A stretch of DNA of 64,000 bases from Pelagerythrobacter aerophilus (GCF_003581645.1 NZ_QXFK01000016.1:248001-312000); one strand, 5' to 3'; positions 1 through 9,426 are shown, numbered from the stretch's first letter. Numbers and translations: made by a program. Notes: generated by a model from the sequence alone, not told the origin.

Positions 1-283
1 GCGTCTCGTCCTCGTCGAGCTTGTCGGGCACCAGCGTCCACGCCGCCATGACGATGAAGGAGGCGGCGACCAGATAGCGGAACCAGATCCCGTCGAGCAG
101 GAAGCTCGCGACCTCGCCCAGAAACGCAGCGAAGGCGTGGTTGGCGAGGGTGGCGAAGAGAATGCCGAGCACGATCGGCAGCGGTTGCTTGAACCGGGCC
201 GCGAGCACGATCGCGAGCAACATGGTCTTGTCGCCGATCTCGGCGAGGGCGACCACGGCGGTCGATGTCAGAAAGGCTTCCAA
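1..283 (-). CDS. TMEM165/GDT1 (UPF0016) family cation exporter, N-terminal part
   Basis: Only the first 94 or so residues lie in the window; the gene continues past base 1. The translation carries the family hallmark EIGDKT near residue 11 in the first membrane helix, followed by a second hydrophobic stretch. Known members export Mn2+ or Ca2+ across the membrane. The start is taken as TTG at 283 because GGAGA lies about 6 bases upstream and no ATG fits the frame. The manganese riboswitch-like leader directly upstream (340-462) supports a role in Mn2+ efflux. The family is clear from the motif; the substrate is inferred from the leader. Confidence 0.85.
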   Translation of the reverse strand, partial: MEAFLTSTAVVALAEIGDKTMLLAIVLAARFKQPLPIVLGILFATLANHAFAAFLGEVASFLLDGIWFRYLVAASFIVMAAWTLVPDKLDEDET

Positions 284-339
284 GATGAATCTCCGGGCCG
301 GGCAGCGACAAGACGAACGGCATCGCACCGCGCGCCCGG

Positions 340-462
340 CCAGGCGGGGTGCCATGCCATCGGTCTCGCCCGAACGGTGTCCCGTCCCCCGCGCGCCACG
401 GCCTCTCGGCCGAGTATGTTGACGCGCAGGCCCGCCCGCAGGCGGTCGGCTACTCCCCAGAT
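340..462 (-). promoter_or_regulatory. yybP-ykoY-like manganese riboswitch
   Basis: Read on the minus strand, the leader contains GGGGAGTAGCCGA (458 downward), then GCGTCAACATACTCG (about 424-410) and GGCGAGACCG (370-361). These are the conserved blocks of the yybP-ykoY riboswitch, which binds Mn2+ and precedes Mn exporter genes such as mntP and GDT1/UPF0016 homologues. It ends about 60 bases before the TTG start of the exporter gene. The blocks are seen directly in the right order; ligand and mechanism come from knowledge of the family. Exact boundaries are approximate. Confidence 0.88.
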
Positions 463-496
463 GACGGGCCGGGCCTAGCCACGCGGTTCGTGAAGA

Positions 497-1273
497 TCAA
501 CCCGCCGTGGTTCGGCGCAGGATGACAGTGTGTCCATGTCCGGAAAAGTTGCCGGGCAAGGGCTTGCGCACGGCATCGGCGCGCGCGCGGTTCAGGATCG
601 CGAGGGACACGTCGGCATCGTGCAGGATCGTGTCGGCCTCGCCCAGCAGCCGCGCCTGCCGCAATGTCAGATCGTCGGGGTCGTCGCTGGCGAGCACGAT
701 CTCCACGCAGGAGCTGGCGGCACCATCGGCGGCATCGTCCAGCCATTCTTCGATCCGTTCCGCCGAGTCCTCCCGCAAGGGATCGAGCGGACCGCCTTCC
801 GCCAGCGCGGCATCGAGCGCGCGGCGGCGATCGGCGGTATCCGGAAAGCGCCCGCGGATCGCCTCGCGCGCGGCATAGAGCCCCTCCGCCAGCCGCCCGA
901 GCGATGGCGGCAGCAGCGCCTCCAGCCGCAGCCGCACGTGCTTGGCCAGCCCTGCCGAGGCGCCGCCGGTCCCCACCGCGACCAGCACCGGATCGCGGTC
1001 GAGCACGCTCGGCACGGTGAAATCGCACAGCTCGGGCCGGTCGGTCACATTAACCAGCAGCCCCTTGCCCTTCAGCCGCATGGCCGCCGCTTTGGCCTCC
1101 TGCGCGTCGTCGAGCGCGACGAACGCGAGCCGCGCATGATGCGCCTCCGCCTCGCCGCAGCACTGGCCGTCTGCGCGTTCGACCAGCCGCCGCTTCGCCT
1201 CCGCCGCATCGCCATCGCCGAGCACGACCACGCGCTCGCCCGCGACCCGGTGGAAGAGCGGCAGGCTCCTCAT
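497..1273 (-). CDS. Siroheme synthase, precorrin-2 dehydrogenase/ferrochelatase part
   Basis: A 258-residue protein resembling the N-terminal half of CysG. The NAD-binding glycine motif VVLGDGDAAEAK is near residue 15, and a NVTDRPELCDFTVPSV block plus GTGGASAGLAKHVR match precorrin-2 dehydrogenase/sirohydrochlorin ferrochelatase, which makes siroheme for sulfite and nitrite reductases. Oddly, the last 70 residues resemble only the start of the uroporphyrinogen methyltransferase domain (DDPDDLTLRQARLLGEADTI), so that domain looks cut short. The ATG overlaps the lysA stop as ATGA, so the two genes are translationally coupled with lysA upstream. Confidence 0.85.
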   Translation of the reverse strand: MRSLPLFHRVAGERVVVLGDGDAAEAKRRLVERADGQCCGEAEAHHARLAFVALDDAQEAKAAAMRLKGKGLLVNVTDRPELCDFTVPSVLDRDPVLVAVGTGGASAGLAKHVRLRLEALLPPSLGRLAEGLYAAREAIRGRFPDTADRRRALDAALAEGGPLDPLREDSAERIEEWLDDAADGAASSCVEIVLASDDPDDLTLRQARLLGEADTILHDADVSLAILNRARADAVRKPLPGNFSGHGHTVILRRTTAG

Positions 1274-2529
1274 AGCCAGTCGGGCACCCGCTCGGCGTCC
1301 ATGATCGCGTCGGCCGGGATGCGGTCCGCAACGACTGCGAACCGGTCGCCGTCGACCAGGACCTCGGGCACGAAGCCGCGGCTGTTGTAGCTGCTCGCCA
1401 TCGTCGCGCCGTAAGCCCCCGCGGTGCGGAACACGGCGAGATCGCCGGCCGCAAGCGCGTCGATCTCGCGGTCCATCGCGAAAGTGTCACCGGTCTCGCA
1501 GATCGGGCCGACGACGTGCGAGGTCATTCTGTTTCCGTTGGGCGCGACCGCCTCGATGTCGTGCCAGGCCCCGTACATCGCGGGGCGGGCAAGGTCGTTC
1601 ATCGCCGCATCGACGATCACGAACGGCGGGCCGTTGCCGCTGCGCTTGGAGCGGATCACACGGGTCAGCAGAATGCCCGCGTTGCCTGCGATCACGCGTC
1701 CGGGCTCGAAAGTGAGGCGCACGTCCCACCCGCTCGTCACCCGCGCGACCATGGCGCCGTAATCGGCAGGGGAGGGCATGACCTCGCCCGGCTTGTAGGG
1801 CACGCCGAGCCCGCCGCCGAGGTCGGCATGGGTGACCGAAAGCCCGGCCGCGCGCAGTTCCGCGATCAGGGCGCCGAGCTTGGTGAAGGCGCTCTCGAGC
1901 GGTTCGAGATCGCCGAGCTGGCTGCCGATGTGCACGGCCACGCCCCGCATATCGAGCCCGTCCTCCGCCGCCAGCGCGGCATAGATCGCGCCGGCGCGGT
2001 CGAGCGGAACGCCGAACTTGTTCTCCCGCTTGCCGGTCGAGATCTTCTCGTGCGTGCGGGCGTCGACGTCCGGATTGACCCGCAGCGCGCAGGCCGCCGT
2101 CTTGCCGAGGCGGCGTGCGATCGCGGCGAGCTCGTAGCCTTCTTCCTCGGACTCGATGTTGAACTGGCCGATGCCGGATTCGAGGCCCTGGACGAGCTCG
2201 GCATGGGTCTTCCCGACGCCGGAGAACACGACATCGGCCGGCGCCATCCCGGCTGCCAGCGCGCGCGTCAGCTCGCCGCCCGAGACGACATCGGCGCCGT
2301 AGCCTTCCTTCTGCAGGACGCTGAGCACCGCGAGATTGGGGTTCGCCTTGACTGCGAAAGCGAGGTGCGGCTGGTCGAGCGCCGACAGCCCTTCGCGGAA
2401 CACGCGGGCGTGGCGCACCAGCGTGGCGCGCGAATAGACGTAGACGGGCGTGCCGACGGCTTCGGCGATCGCGGAAAGCGGCACGTCCTCGGCGTGAAGG
2501 ACGCCGTTCTTGAGCTGGAAATGGTCCAT
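1270..2529 (-). CDS. lysA: Diaminopimelate decarboxylase
   Basis: A 419-residue PLP enzyme of fold type III, the usual family length. It decarboxylates meso-diaminopimelate to L-lysine, the last step of lysine synthesis. Visible motifs are AFAVKANPN near residue 60 (the PLP lysine), the HIGSQLGD block, the glycine-rich LGGGLGVPY, the FEPGR phosphate-binding motif, and C-terminal CETGD and GAYGATMASSYNSR that complete the dimeric active site. It lies downstream of argH and the LptM-like lipoprotein gene and overlaps the siroheme gene by 4 bases, suggesting one leftward operon. Confidence 0.97.
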   Translation of the reverse strand: MDHFQLKNGVLHAEDVPLSAIAEAVGTPVYVYSRATLVRHARVFREGLSALDQPHLAFAVKANPNLAVLSVLQKEGYGADVVSGGELTRALAAGMAPADVVFSGVGKTHAELVQGLESGIGQFNIESEEEGYELAAIARRLGKTAACALRVNPDVDARTHEKISTGKRENKFGVPLDRAGAIYAALAAEDGLDMRGVAVHIGSQLGDLEPLESAFTKLGALIAELRAAGLSVTHADLGGGLGVPYKPGEVMPSPADYGAMVARVTSGWDVRLTFEPGRVIAGNAGILLTRVIRSKRSGNGPPFVIVDAAMNDLARPAMYGAWHDIEAVAPNGNRMTSHVVGPICETGDTFAMDREIDALAAGDLAVFRTAGAYGATMASSYNSRGFVPEVLVDGDRFAVVADRIPADAIMDAERVPDWL

Positions 2530-2618
2530 GCGCGGGCGCTTAGCCGGTGCGCATGCGGCAGTCGAGCAAGCCTTGCTTGAAAGGGGAAAGGCAGGCCCTT
2601 CGCGTTTGGCGACAGGCG

Positions 2619-2861
2619 CTACTCCGGCGGCAGGTCGAAGGGATCGTCCTCGCGCTCTTCCGAGCGCTTGCGCAGTTCGACGCTGCGTTCGGGCGCGGCC
2701 TGCGGATCGAGCGCGAGCAGGTCTTCCGCGGTCGGGCGAACCTCGCTGCCGTAAGGCGCCGGCGGCAGCGATTGCCCCGGCAGCGGTTCGAGATCAGCCT
2801 TCTGCCCGCATCCGGCGAGAGCGGCGGCGAGGGCGAGCGGTGCGAGGATCCGGCGCATCAT
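2619..2861 (-). CDS. lptM: LptM-like small lipoprotein
   Basis: An 80-residue lipoprotein. A hydrophobic signal ends in the lipobox LAGC with Cys18, immediately followed by [10 protein letters not shown]. This resembles the CGQKGPLYLP pattern of LptM (YifL), a small outer-membrane lipoprotein that helps the LPS translocon LptDE mature. LptM genes usually sit next to lysA or dapF, as here. ATG codons occur at 2861 and 2858, overlapping the argH stop (ATGATG), so either could be used. The C-terminal 40 residues are charged and probably disordered. The family call rests on a short motif plus position. Confidence 0.65.
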   Translation of the reverse strand: MMRRILAPLALAAALAGCGQKADLEPLPGQSLPPAPYGSEVRPTAEDLLALDPQAAPERSVELRKRSEEREDDPFDLPPE

Positions 2862-4234
2862 TCCTCCATGCCGAGCGCAGCGCGCGCTTCGGCCACCCGC
2901 TGCCTTACCTGATCGGGCGCGGTCCCGCCATAGGAGGCCCGCGCCGCGACCGATGCGTCGACCGACAGCGCGGCGAACACGCCTTCGCCGATCCGCCCGT
3001 CGATCGCCTGGAGGTCCGCCAGCGAGAGCTGGTCCAGCGCGACGCCCCGCTGCTCGGCCAGCTTGACCGCGGCGCCGGTGATATGGTGCGCCTCGCGGAA
3101 CGGAATGTCCGCCTCGCGCACGAGCCAGTCGGCGAGATCGGTCGCGGTGGCATAGCCGAGTTCGGCCGCAGCGCGCATGCGGGCCGTGTCGAACCGGCTG
3201 TCCGCGACCATTCCGGTCATCGCCGCGATCGACAGCGCGAGCAGGCCCGCGGCCTCGAACACCGGCGGCTTGTCGTCCTGCATGTCCTTCGAATAGGCGA
3301 GCGGAAGGCCCTTCATCGTCACCATCAGCGAGGTGAGGCAGCCGACGATCCGCCCCGCGTGCCCACGGACCAGTTCGGCCGCGTCCGGGTTCTTCTTCTG
3401 CGGCATGATGCTGCTGCCGGTGCTGAGCGAATCGGGCAGGCGGATGAAGCCGAAAGGCTGGCTGGCCCAGAGGATCATCTCCTCCGCCAGCCGCGACAAG
3501 TGCAGCGAGCACTGCGCGGCCGCCTGCAGATAATCGAGCGCGAAATCCCGGTCGGACACGGCGTCGAGGCTGTTCGCGGTCGGGCGGTCGAAACCGAGCG
3601 CGTCGCAGGTCGCCCGGCGGTCGATCGCAAATCCCGTTCCCGCAAGCGCGGCGGAACCGAGCGGGCATTCGTTGAGCCGCGCCCGTGCGTCGGCGAAGCG
3701 GCTGCGGTCGCGGCGCACCATCTCGTAATAGGCCATCAGGTGGTGGCCGAGCGTCACCGGCTGCGCGGTCTGGAGGTGGGTGAAGCCGGGCATGACGCTG
3801 CCCGCATGCTCGTCCGCCCGTGTGACCAGCGCATGCTGGAGCGCGGCGAGACCCGCGTCGACTTGATCGATGGTCTCGCGCACCCAGAGCCGGAAATCGG
3901 TCGCCACCTGATCGTTGCGGCTGCGCGCGGTGTGCAGCCGCCCGGCCGCCGCGCCGATCAGCTCGGCAAGCCGGCTCTCGGTGGTCATGTGGATGTCTTC
4001 GAGGTCCCAGTTCTCGGGAACGCCGTTGGTTTCGTATTCTGCGGCGACCGCATCGAGACCGCGCGCGATCTCCGCCGCGTCGGCCTGCGAGACGATCCCC
4101 TGCGCGGCGAGCATCGCGACATGCGCCTTGCTCGCGGCGATATCCTGCCGCCAGAGAGCCTTGTCGAACGGGATGGAAGCGTTGATTTCGCGCATGATCG
4201 CGCTAGGGCCTTTGGCGAACCTGCCGCCCCACAT
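2858..4234 (-). CDS. argH: Argininosuccinate lyase
   Basis: A 458-residue enzyme splitting argininosuccinate into arginine and fumarate. The start is set at the ATG giving MWGGRFAKG, the conserved N-terminus of the family; the open frame runs further upstream but into unrelated sequence. Diagnostic blocks are [29 protein letters not shown] and the fumarase-superfamily signature [12 protein letters not shown]. It is divergent from the thioredoxin-like gene, with start codons only about 16 bases apart, and its stop overlaps the start of the LptM-like gene. Confidence 0.97.
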   Translation of the reverse strand: MWGGRFAKGPSAIMREINASIPFDKALWRQDIAASKAHVAMLAAQGIVSQADAAEIARGLDAVAAEYETNGVPENWDLEDIHMTTESRLAELIGAAAGRLHTARSRNDQVATDFRLWVRETIDQVDAGLAALQHALVTRADEHAGSVMPGFTHLQTAQPVTLGHHLMAYYEMVRRDRSRFADARARLNECPLGSAALAGTGFAIDRRATCDALGFDRPTANSLDAVSDRDFALDYLQAAAQCSLHLSRLAEEMILWASQPFGFIRLPDSLSTGSSIMPQKKNPDAAELVRGHAGRIVGCLTSLMVTMKGLPLAYSKDMQDDKPPVFEAAGLLALSIAAMTGMVADSRFDTARMRAAAELGYATATDLADWLVREADIPFREAHHITGAAVKLAEQRGVALDQLSLADLQAIDGRIGEGVFAALSVDASVAARASYGGTAPDQVRQRVAEARAALGMEE

Positions 4235-4250
4235 CGCATTGGAACCGCCC

Positions 4251-4829
4251 TTGTCGCCGTCCCTGTCGTCCCGCTTTTCGCTCACGATAATCGCCTTGGC
4301 CCTGGTTGTTGCCGGCTGCGATAGGCAAGCGCCCGAGGAGGCGCAAGGCGAGGCCGCGTTGGCGGCGGACAAGGCGGACTTGTCGAGCGTGATCGACCGC
4401 AGCCGCGCAGGCGATCTGATGCCGGCCATGACCGTCTCCGACCCGGCGGGCAACCAGCTCAACCTCGCGGCGGCGCAGGGAACGCCGGTGCTGCTCAACT
4501 TATGGGCGACGTGGTGCGCACCGTGCGTGAAGGAATTGCCGCAGCTCGACGATCTCGCCGGCGAGTATGGCGACTCGCTGCGCGTCATCACCGTCAGCCA
4601 GGACATGGGCGGGGCGGAGAAGGTGGAGCCGTTCTTCACGCAGATGCAGTTCGAGCACCTGGAGCCCTGGATGGAACCGGACCTCGAACTGGGCTTCGCG
4701 CTCGAAAGCCAGAGCTTGCCGACCACCGTGCTCTACGATGCCAGCGGCCGCGAAGTCTGGCGCGTGGTCGGCGAATATGACTGGTCCAGCGCCGAAGTGC
4801 GCGAGGCGATTGCGGAGGCGACGCGCTAG
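4251..4829 (+). CDS. TlpA-like thioredoxin-fold lipoprotein
   Basis: A periplasm-facing thiol-disulfide protein of about 192 residues. A hydrophobic N-terminus ends in the lipobox VAGC (Cys23 with the chosen start), and the thioredoxin motif WATWCAPC places the redox cysteines near 89 and 92. The later [14 protein letters not shown] supplies the cis-proline region. No ATG exists before the signal sequence: TTG at 4251 is chosen because GGAA lies upstream; TTG at 4239 is the alternative. Likely role is reduction of periplasmic disulfides, for example in cytochrome c maturation, but no ccm genes are adjacent, so the partner is unknown. Confidence 0.85.
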   Translation: MSPSLSSRFSLTIIALALVVAGCDRQAPEEAQGEAALAADKADLSSVIDRSRAGDLMPAMTVSDPAGNQLNLAAAQGTPVLLNLWATWCAPCVKELPQLDDLAGEYGDSLRVITVSQDMGGAEKVEPFFTQMQFEHLEPWMEPDLELGFALESQSLPTTVLYDASGREVWRVVGEYDWSSAEVREAIAEATR

Positions 4830-4832
4830 CCG

Positions 4833-5975
4833 TCAGCGAGTCCCCTTCGTCACGACCGCCGCCGACAAGGGCACCAAGCAGAGCAGCCCGGCGAGCATCC
4901 AGAACGCGGCCGAAAGGCCCACGCCATGCGCAATGAACCCGATGACGGCGGGCCCGGCGAGAATTCCGGCATAGCCCATGGTGGTGATCGCGCCGATGGC
5001 CAGCGCCGGCGGCATCGCGTCCTGGGAGCCCGCGCGGCGGAAGAGCACGGGCACGATGTTGGAGGCACCGAACCCCACGAGAAGGAAACCGGCGAGTGCC
5101 ACCGCGCTCGCGGAGGCAGTCAGCAGAACGGCGAGTCCGGTGACCGCGAGCGTGCCGCTGCCGATGAGCGTCGACCGGTCGCCGATCCGCGCCGTGAGCC
5201 TGTCGCCACCGAGCCGGCCGATCGTCATTGCGATGGAAAAGAGGATATAGCCGAGGCCTGCCTGATCGCGCGCGACCAGCCCCTCCTCCGCGATCAGGAG
5301 AGCGCTCCAGTCGAGCATCGCGCCTTCTACAAGGAAAGTCGCCGCGGCGAGTATGGCCAGCAGCAGAACTACACCGCGCGGGCGCACGAAAAGCGGCTCG
5401 TTTTCCGCAGCCGTGGCGGCGAGCAATCGCGGCGACGCGAGCAGGATCGCCGGAACGATCAGAGCGGCGAAAATCAACGTACCGGCGACCGGAGGAATGC
5501 CTGCGGTCAGAAAGACCGTCATCAGCGCGGCGCCCGCGAAACCGCCGATGCTGAAGAGCGCGTGAAAGCCCGACATCAGCGGTCGGGCGGCCGCTCGCTC
5601 CACCTCCACGGCATGGATGTTCATCGCGACGTCGATGGAACCGAGCGCGCCGCCGAAGACGAACAGCGTGGCGCCAAGGGCGAGCGGGGTGGCGGCGATG
5701 GCCAAGAACGGCAAGGTCGCCGCAAGGGCGAGCCCGCCTGCAACGATCACCGGCTTGCTCCCGAATCGTGCGCTGACCGGCCCCGCCGCGACCATCGCGG
5801 AAATCGACCCCAGGCCGATACAGAGGAGCAGCAGGCCGAGCTCCCCCTCATCGACACCGACACGGAGCTTTGCGAAGGGAACCAGCGGCGCCCAGCACGC
5901 CATCCCGAAACCCGCGACCAGGAATGCCAGGCGGGTAGCGGTACGCGTGGCTGGACGATCGGCGGAAAGCGACAT
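4833..5975 (-). CDS. MFS transporter, YbjJ-like
   Basis: A 380-residue integral membrane protein with about 12 hydrophobic segments. It has the loop motif GPVSARFGSKPV after helix 2 and the conserved GALGSIDVAMNIHAVEVE block near residue 110, seen in the YbjJ/FucP-like branch of the major facilitator superfamily. The substrate cannot be told from sequence. It converges on the thioredoxin-like gene with 3 bases between stops. tRNA-Val lies 12 bases before its start on the same strand, so it may be expressed by readthrough from the tRNA promoter. Confidence 0.85.
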   Translation of the reverse strand: MSLSADRPATRTATRLAFLVAGFGMACWAPLVPFAKLRVGVDEGELGLLLLCIGLGSISAMVAAGPVSARFGSKPVIVAGGLALAATLPFLAIAATPLALGATLFVFGGALGSIDVAMNIHAVEVERAAARPLMSGFHALFSIGGFAGAALMTVFLTAGIPPVAGTLIFAALIVPAILLASPRLLAATAAENEPLFVRPRGVVLLLAILAAATFLVEGAMLDWSALLIAEEGLVARDQAGLGYILFSIAMTIGRLGGDRLTARIGDRSTLIGSGTLAVTGLAVLLTASASAVALAGFLLVGFGASNIVPVLFRRAGSQDAMPPALAIGAITTMGYAGILAGPAVIGFIAHGVGLSAAFWMLAGLLCLVPLSAAVVTKGTR

Positions 5976-5987
5976 CGAGGAATCCGG

Positions 5988-6063
5988 TGGTGGGCGGTGA
6001 CGGGTTCGAACCGCCGACCCTCTCGGTGTAAACGAGATGCTCTACCAGCTGAGCTAACCGCCC
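5988..6063 (-). tRNA. tRNA-Val (anticodon UAC)
   Basis: On the minus strand the sequence folds as a complete cloverleaf: acceptor GGGCGGT paired with ACCGCCC, an anticodon stem TCTCG/CGAGA around the loop TTTACAC (anticodon TAC), and a T arm with TTCGAAC. The discriminator A is followed by an encoded CCA. It decodes GUA/GUG valine codons. Confidence 0.97.
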
Positions 6064-6141
6064 CACGGTGCGCGGCGCTTCTAGCGTGCTCGCGCCGAGA
6101 ATCAATTGCGAATGCCGCGCCTGCGCGTCTAGGGGCGGATC

Positions 6142-7122
6142 ATGGCGCAGGCGCATCTTCTGGTTCTCGCAACGGGCGGCACGATTGCGGGGGTGGCGGG
6201 GTCCGCCTTGCGGCACGACTATCGCCCCGGCCAGATCGGGGTGGAGGACTATCTCGAAAAAGTCGGCGCGCTCGGGCTGGAGGCGCGGCTCGTCGGGCGG
6301 CAGATCGCCAATATCGGATCGGAAGATATCGGCGCGGCGATCTGGACGCGACTGCACGAGGAGATCTCCGCCGCCTTTGCCGATCCCGAATGCGAGGGTG
6401 TGATCGTCACCCACGGCACCGACACGGCGGAGGAAACCGCTTTTCTGCTCGACCTGACGCTGCCGACCACCAAACCGGTCGTGCTCGTCGGCGCGATGCG
6501 GCCGGCGGATGCGGTCGGATACGACGGGTTGCGGAACTTTGCCAACGCCGTGCGCGTGGCGAGCGATCCGGAAGCTGCGGGGCGCGGGGTGCTGGTGGTG
6601 ATGGGCGACCGGGTGTTCGCTGCGCGCGACGTGCGCAAGGTCCGCACGCGCGGGACCGATGCCTTCCGCGGCTTCCCGCGCGACGCGGTCGGGCTGGTCA
6701 CGCCGAGCGCGCTCGACTGGTTCGGCGCTCCGTGGCGTGCGGGCGAGGGTGCGCAATACGCCTATCACGCCGAGCTGCCGGAGGTACCGATCCTCTACAT
6801 CTACGGCGGAATCGCCCCTGACGCGGCCGCGCGGCTGACCAGCGAGGCGACGCGCGGCCTGGTGGTCGCCGGGGTAGGCGAGGGCAACATGCCTGAGCCC
6901 CTGCGCGCCGAGCTGGTTCGCCTGCGCGAGAGCGGTGTCGCGGTCGTCCGCTCAAGCCGCCTCGACGAAGGGCTGGTCGACCGCGAGCCGGAGGACGACG
7001 CCAACGGCTTCATCGCCGCGCGCGCGCTCAACCCGCAGAAGGCGCGGATATTGCTGCAGGTGCTGCTGGCCAACGGGGTCGACGATCCGGCGGCGATCCA
7101 GGCGGCGTTCGACCGGCGGTAA
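6142..7122 (+). CDS. L-asparaginase
   Basis: A 326-residue amidohydrolase that hydrolyses asparagine to aspartate and ammonia. Both family signatures are present: TGGTIAG at residues 11-17, with the nucleophilic threonine, and VTHGTDT around 89-95. The motif LVGAMRPADAVGYDGLRN also fits. No signal peptide is visible, so a cytoplasmic enzyme is expected. It is transcribed away from the tRNA and followed by a hairpin. Confidence 0.93.
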   Translation: MAQAHLLVLATGGTIAGVAGSALRHDYRPGQIGVEDYLEKVGALGLEARLVGRQIANIGSEDIGAAIWTRLHEEISAAFADPECEGVIVTHGTDTAEETAFLLDLTLPTTKPVVLVGAMRPADAVGYDGLRNFANAVRVASDPEAAGRGVLVVMGDRVFAARDVRKVRTRGTDAFRGFPRDAVGLVTPSALDWFGAPWRAGEGAQYAYHAELPEVPILYIYGGIAPDAAARLTSEATRGLVVAGVGEGNMPEPLRAELVRLRESGVAVVRSSRLDEGLVDREPEDDANGFIAARALNPQKARILLQVLLANGVDDPAAIQAAFDRR

Positions 7123-7254
7123 AATGAAATAGATGCGTCATCCACTCTCTTCCCCGTCCAGAGGAGAGACACGCAGGCTTGCAAGCTTGCTCGCTAGCCG
7201 GAGTTGAGAGGAGGGACGATAGGGCCAGCGTCGCGCGATTCCCCCTCTCCCAAC

Positions 7255-7278
7255 CCTCTCCCCTGAAGGGGAGAGGGC
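7255..7278. terminator. GC-rich hairpin between convergent genes
   Basis: A perfect inverted repeat, CCCTCTCCCC-TGAA-GGGGAGAGGG, lies between the convergent asparaginase and dehydrogenase genes. There is no strong T tract, so termination in either direction is inferred only. The rest of the 165-base gap shows nothing recognisable. Confidence 0.45.
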
Positions 7279-7287
7279 TATGGTCGC

Positions 7288-8400
7288 TCACCCCCAGGGC
7301 GTGACCAGATACTTCTCGCCCGTCTTCATCGCGCGGTAGTCGGTCGCCGCGTCCTTCTCCAGCATCTGCTCAAGCGTGACTTCGCGCTTGTAGTGGCTGG
7401 CGAACGTCGTGGTGATGTTGTCGAGCACGCGCTTGCGCATCCGCGCCATAGTCTCGGCGCCCGCCTGCGCGAGGAACGGCGTCAGCAGCCAGCCCGACAG
7501 CGTCCAGCCGAAGCCGTAGCTGGGGGTGAGGATCGTCGGCCCGAGGTCGAGCCGGCCATAGATGAACATGCGCTTCGGCTGGTTGGAACCGTAGCGGTTG
7601 TAGTCCTTCATCTTGGACACCGCGACGCGCTCCATCGCCTTGAAGCAGGCGTCGACCGTGGTCCCGCCGCCGATCGGGTCGAAACCGTAATAGGCGTCGG
7701 TCGCGTCGATCGCCTCGCACAGCTTCGGCAGGAAATCGTCGACCGAGGAATTCACGACCCACTTGGCGCCCAGCCCCTTGAGCAGATCGACCTGCTCCTG
7801 CTTGCGGACGATGTTGACCAGTTCGATCCCGTCTTCCTGGCAGATGCGGTTGAGCATCTGGCCGAGGTTGGACGCGGCGGCCGCATGGATGATCGCCTTC
7901 TGCCCGTCCATCTTGGCGTTCTCGATGAAGCCGAGCGCCGTCATCGGGTTGACGAAGGCGCTCGCCCCGTCGCGCGCGGACACGTCGCCCAGCGGCAGGC
8001 ACATGGCGGCATCGGCGATCGCATACTGGGAATAGGCGTGGCCCGGCACGCAGGCGACGCGCTGGCCGACGAGCGCCTGCGCAGCTTCCGAATCGCCCGC
8101 CGCGACCACAGTGCCCGCACCCTCGTTGCCGACCGGCAGCCGCTGCCCGTGGCGGCCCTTGGCGCCCGAGTTGAACGGTTCGGGCATATTGGCGACGAGC
8201 TTGCCGGCGGAGAATTCGGCATTGTCGATGTCCGCGGGGCCGAACAGCAGCGCGAGGTCGCTCGGATTGATCGGCGCGGCTTCCATCTTCACCAGCACCT
8301 GGTTGCCGGTCGGATCGGGAAACTGCGTTTCGGCGACCTCCACCGTCAACGTGCCGTCGGGCGCGAGGGTGGTGAAAAGCTGCTTTCCGGTGGTGGTCAT
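7288..8400 (-). CDS. Zinc-type alcohol dehydrogenase-like oxidoreductase
   Basis: A 370-residue medium-chain dehydrogenase/reductase. The N-terminal GroES-like part contains PINPSDLALLFG and PVGNEGAGTVVAAG; the cofactor domain contains AAASNLGQMLNRIC instead of the usual GGVG-type Rossmann loop. Catalytic zinc cysteines are not evident, so it is closer to the NADPH:quinone reductase branch. The start is ATG at 8400, with AGGAGA about 8 bases upstream; the open frame extends 27 codons further but lacks a ribosome site. The substrate is unknown. Confidence 0.8.
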   Translation of the reverse strand: MTTTGKQLFTTLAPDGTLTVEVAETQFPDPTGNQVLVKMEAAPINPSDLALLFGPADIDNAEFSAGKLVANMPEPFNSGAKGRHGQRLPVGNEGAGTVVAAGDSEAAQALVGQRVACVPGHAYSQYAIADAAMCLPLGDVSARDGASAFVNPMTALGFIENAKMDGQKAIIHAAAASNLGQMLNRICQEDGIELVNIVRKQEQVDLLKGLGAKWVVNSSVDDFLPKLCEAIDATDAYYGFDPIGGGTTVDACFKAMERVAVSKMKDYNRYGSNQPKRMFIYGRLDLGPTILTPSYGFGWTLSGWLLTPFLAQAGAETMARMRKRVLDNITTTFASHYKREVTLEQMLEKDAATDYRAMKTGEKYLVTPWG

Positions 8401-8564
8401 CGGTCGATCTCCTCTCTCTGGTTCATCGAGACGGCTCTGCCGCGGCATCGCCTCCTCCGAATGAACGGTTTTGGTTTGCAACCCTCCCTAGCGGCGTTCG
8501 GGGCCGGGCGCGAGACCTGTCTTGAGCATACCCAAAAAACGAATAACGGGCGGCTCGCGGAGAT

Positions 8565-9305
8565 CTAGGGATAGACCGCGCGCACGAAATAGAGCCCGCT
8601 CGGCGGAGCGTTGAGGCCCAGCGCTTGCCGGTCTCGCGCCGCCAGCGCCTCGGCCACCTGCTCTTCCCGCCAGCGGCCCATGCCGACGAGTGCGAGGCAG
8701 CCGACCATTGATCGCACCTGATGATGGAGGAAGCTGCGCGCCTCGGCCTCGATCAGCACCTCCTCGCCCGCGCGCCGCACGGCGAGGCGGTCGAGCGTCT
8801 TGACCGGGCTCGCCGCCTGGCAATGGGCGGAGCGGAAAGTGGTGAAGTCGTGCTTGCCGATCAGCGCCTGCGCCGCGCGGTGCATGGCATCGGCATCGAG
8901 TGGCTGCGGCACCTGCCACGCGTGGTCCTTGTCGAGCGTGAGCGGCGCGCGCCGGTTGACGATCCGGTATTCGTAGGCGCGCCCGATGCAACTGAAGCGC
9001 GCGTGCCAGTCGTCCGGCACGATTGCGCAGGCGATCACCGCGATCGGATCGGGGCGGAGGAGGGCGTTGAGCGCCTCCATCAGCCGGAACGGCTCGAACG
9101 GCTTTTCGATATCGACATGGCTGCGCATGGCGAGCGCGTGGACGCCGGTGTCGGTGCGCCCTGAGGAATGGAGCGTCGCCTCCTCGCCCGTCACCGCATG
9201 GACGGCGCGCTCGACCGCTTCCTGCACGCTCGGCCCGTGCGGCTGGCGCTGCAGGCCCATGAACGGCGTACCGTCGAATTCGAGGGTGAGGGCGAAGCGG
9301 GTCAA
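8565..9305 (-). CDS. truA: tRNA pseudouridine(38-40) synthase
   Basis: A 246-residue enzyme of the usual length that forms pseudouridine at positions 38-40 of the tRNA anticodon stem. The catalytic motif GRTDTGVHA, with Asp52, is intact, as are [13 protein letters not shown] and the C-terminal [13 protein letters not shown]. It follows fmt on the same strand, separated by an 85-bp paired palindrome. Confidence 0.97.
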   Translation of the reverse strand: MTRFALTLEFDGTPFMGLQRQPHGPSVQEAVERAVHAVTGEEATLHSSGRTDTGVHALAMRSHVDIEKPFEPFRLMEALNALLRPDPIAVIACAIVPDDWHARFSCIGRAYEYRIVNRRAPLTLDKDHAWQVPQPLDADAMHRAAQALIGKHDFTTFRSAHCQAASPVKTLDRLAVRRAGEEVLIEAEARSFLHHQVRSMVGCLALVGMGRWREEQVAEALAARDRQALGLNAPPSGLYFVRAVYP

Positions 9306-9328
9306 GTTCGTATTCCGACCGAGTTGCC

Positions 9329-9413
9329 CGTCATCCCCGCGAAGGCGGGGATCCAGCTAACATTTTCGCCAGCCCCATAAGGTAGCTGGGCCCCCGCCTT
9401 CGCGGGGGTGACG
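9329..9413. repeat. Paired palindromic element, copy A
   Basis: Two inverted arms lie between fmt and truA. The first reads CCCCGCGAAGGCGGGG after GTCAT; the second reads CCCCCGCCTTCGCGGGGG followed by TGACG. The unit can fold as two small hairpins or one long one. The loop bases differ slightly from copies B-F (GCGAAGGC rather than GCGAAAGC). Confidence 0.8.
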
Positions 9414-9426
9414 GATAAGGGAGGTT

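Noticed and set aside
2510-4324. A 604-residue plus-strand frame antisense to argH and the lipoprotein gene.
   Set aside because: High GC makes long antisense frames common; it has arginine/proline-rich nonsense composition and no family pattern.
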